Position numbers and translations under genes: made by a program
The notes under the pieces: model-generated
Database searches by the model: none
What the model was told of the DNA's origin: nothing
The model's input: only the letters and a program-made list of their open reading frames with translations
DNA from: an uncultured Clostridia bacterium
GTDB taxonomy: Bacteria > Bacillota > Clostridia > UBA1381 > UBA9506
DNA: 64,000 nucleotides
Assembly: GCA_934438075.1 (NCBI GenBank)
Contig: CAKSBF010000003.1
Location: 141,950 to 205,949 of the forward strand
Direction of reading: 5' to 3'
In this document: piece by piece, positions 63,851-64,000 of the stretch
Position numbering within the stretch: position 1 is the stretch's first letter
Layout: the number at the start of each line of letters is the position of its first letter

Positions 63851-64000
63851 TTATTCTTCATCATCATCGGTGTCTGAGTAATGAATCGGATTGTTGCGGC
63901 AGTCCAAACCAAAGTTGCAAAGAGAGCAGTTATAGCAGTAACGCTCATCTTGTGGTAACTTCCACACACAATATTTTTCATCTTCAAATCTGTACATCAT
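63851..64000 (-). CDS. Small Cys-rich protein, possibly cut by the right edge
   Basis: A frame of at least 49 codons ending in TAA at 63851-63853. ATG codons lie at the very edge (64000 and 63997), so the true start may lie outside and no ribosome site is visible. The product carries Cys-Tyr-Asn-Cys-Ser-Leu-Cys and a further Cys, a likely metal-binding knuckle, then an acidic Asp/Glu tail. It is in a different frame from the overlapping 75-codon ORF, which I reject. Small zinc-knuckle proteins of this kind are common on mobile elements. Function unknown. Confidence 0.5.
   Translation of the reverse strand: MMYRFEDEKYCVWKLPQDERYCYNCSLCNFGLDCRNNPIHYSDTDDDEE

Larger units (their letters stand above)
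63706..64000. mobile_element. Putative left end of an element integrated at the guaA 3' end
   Basis: The guaA 3' end is a known chromosomal entry site for integrative elements. Right after the stop are features seen at such ends: two direct TTTGACGC repeats 11 bases apart (63772-63779 and 63783-63790), which resemble arm-type sites of tyrosine recombinases, a 14-bp hairpin at 63813-63848, and a small Cys-rich ORF on the minus strand. No integrase is inside the window, so this is a prediction. Confidence 0.45.

Noticed and set aside
63760..63987. 75-codon minus-strand frame near the right edge
   Set aside because: It overlaps the Cys-rich ORF in another frame and runs through the 14-bp hairpin; composition is not convincing.
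1..64000. tRNA genes, rRNA genes and CRISPR arrays
   Set aside because: I looked for T-loop-like GGTTCGA stretches, rRNA conserved blocks and regular repeat-spacer patterns and saw none. A covariance scan would be decisive.

Overview
The window looks like a stretch of a low-GC, Gram-positive, endospore-forming member of the Clostridia (Bacillota). The evidence is a Gram-positive PolC replicase, CdaA/CdaR c-di-AMP genes, YesMN-type regulation of a carbohydrate ABC importer, several S-layer-homology (SLH) surface proteins, a SpoVAC gene behind a forespore-type promoter, consensus sigma-A promoters and strong AAGGAGG ribosome sites. The galacturonate catabolic operon and the carbohydrate importer suggest an anaerobic polysaccharide or pectin user. 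I cannot name the genus from sequence alone.

Layout. (1) 1-9.6 kb, minus strand: a YesM/YesN-type sensor kinase and AraC-type response regulator, a terminator, then a separately promoted unit of an SLH-like surface protein, two sugar ABC permeases and a lipoprotein binding protein that runs off the left edge. (2) 9.7-13.4 kb: a divergent secreted stalk-domain protein, cdaA-cdaR and trmO. (3) 13.4-17.9 kb: an AraC regulator overlapping a heterodimeric ABC exporter in which one subunit has a degenerate Walker B. (4) 18.2-22.2 kb, plus strand: uxaB-uxaA-uxaC, converging on a class II aldolase. (5) 22.3-35.5 kb, minus strand: fba-like aldolase, fabV, thiN, rpe, rsgA, thiI, a methyltransferase, rarA, a NUDIX hydrolase, trmD, rimM, clpX, clpP and tig. 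This is core metabolism, RNA modification and proteostasis.

(6) 35.5-43.8 kb, accessory: a YiiX-like cysteine hydrolase; a plus-strand forespore unit (a 50-residue membrane peptide plus spoVAC); and a five-gene minus-strand operon of a YknX-type adaptor with a Gly/Met/Pro tail, ATPase, FtsX-type permease, SLH protein and a degenerate receiver. (7) 43.9-48.5 kb: rpsF-ssb-rpsR behind a perfect sigma-A promoter, a polysaccharide deacetylase and alaS. (8) 48.6-51.7 kb, plus strand: a two-gene SmsC-SmsB-type Fe-S assembly operon and an SLH-anchored glucosaminidase. (9) 51.9-61 kb, minus strand: holA, comEC, polC and ispG. (10) 61-64 kb, plus strand: nagA and guaA. The sequence after guaA (paired TTTGACGC repeats, a long hairpin, a small Cys-rich ORF) looks like the left end of an element integrated at the guaA 3' end.

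The two regions I would look at first are the five-gene adaptor/ABC/SLH/pseudo-receiver operon (37.2-43.7 kb) and the guaA junction at the right edge. I saw no tRNA, rRNA, CRISPR array, intact insertion sequence or recognisable metabolite riboswitch. Many start sites were moved from the longest possible start to one with a good ribosome site; these are inferences from spacing.
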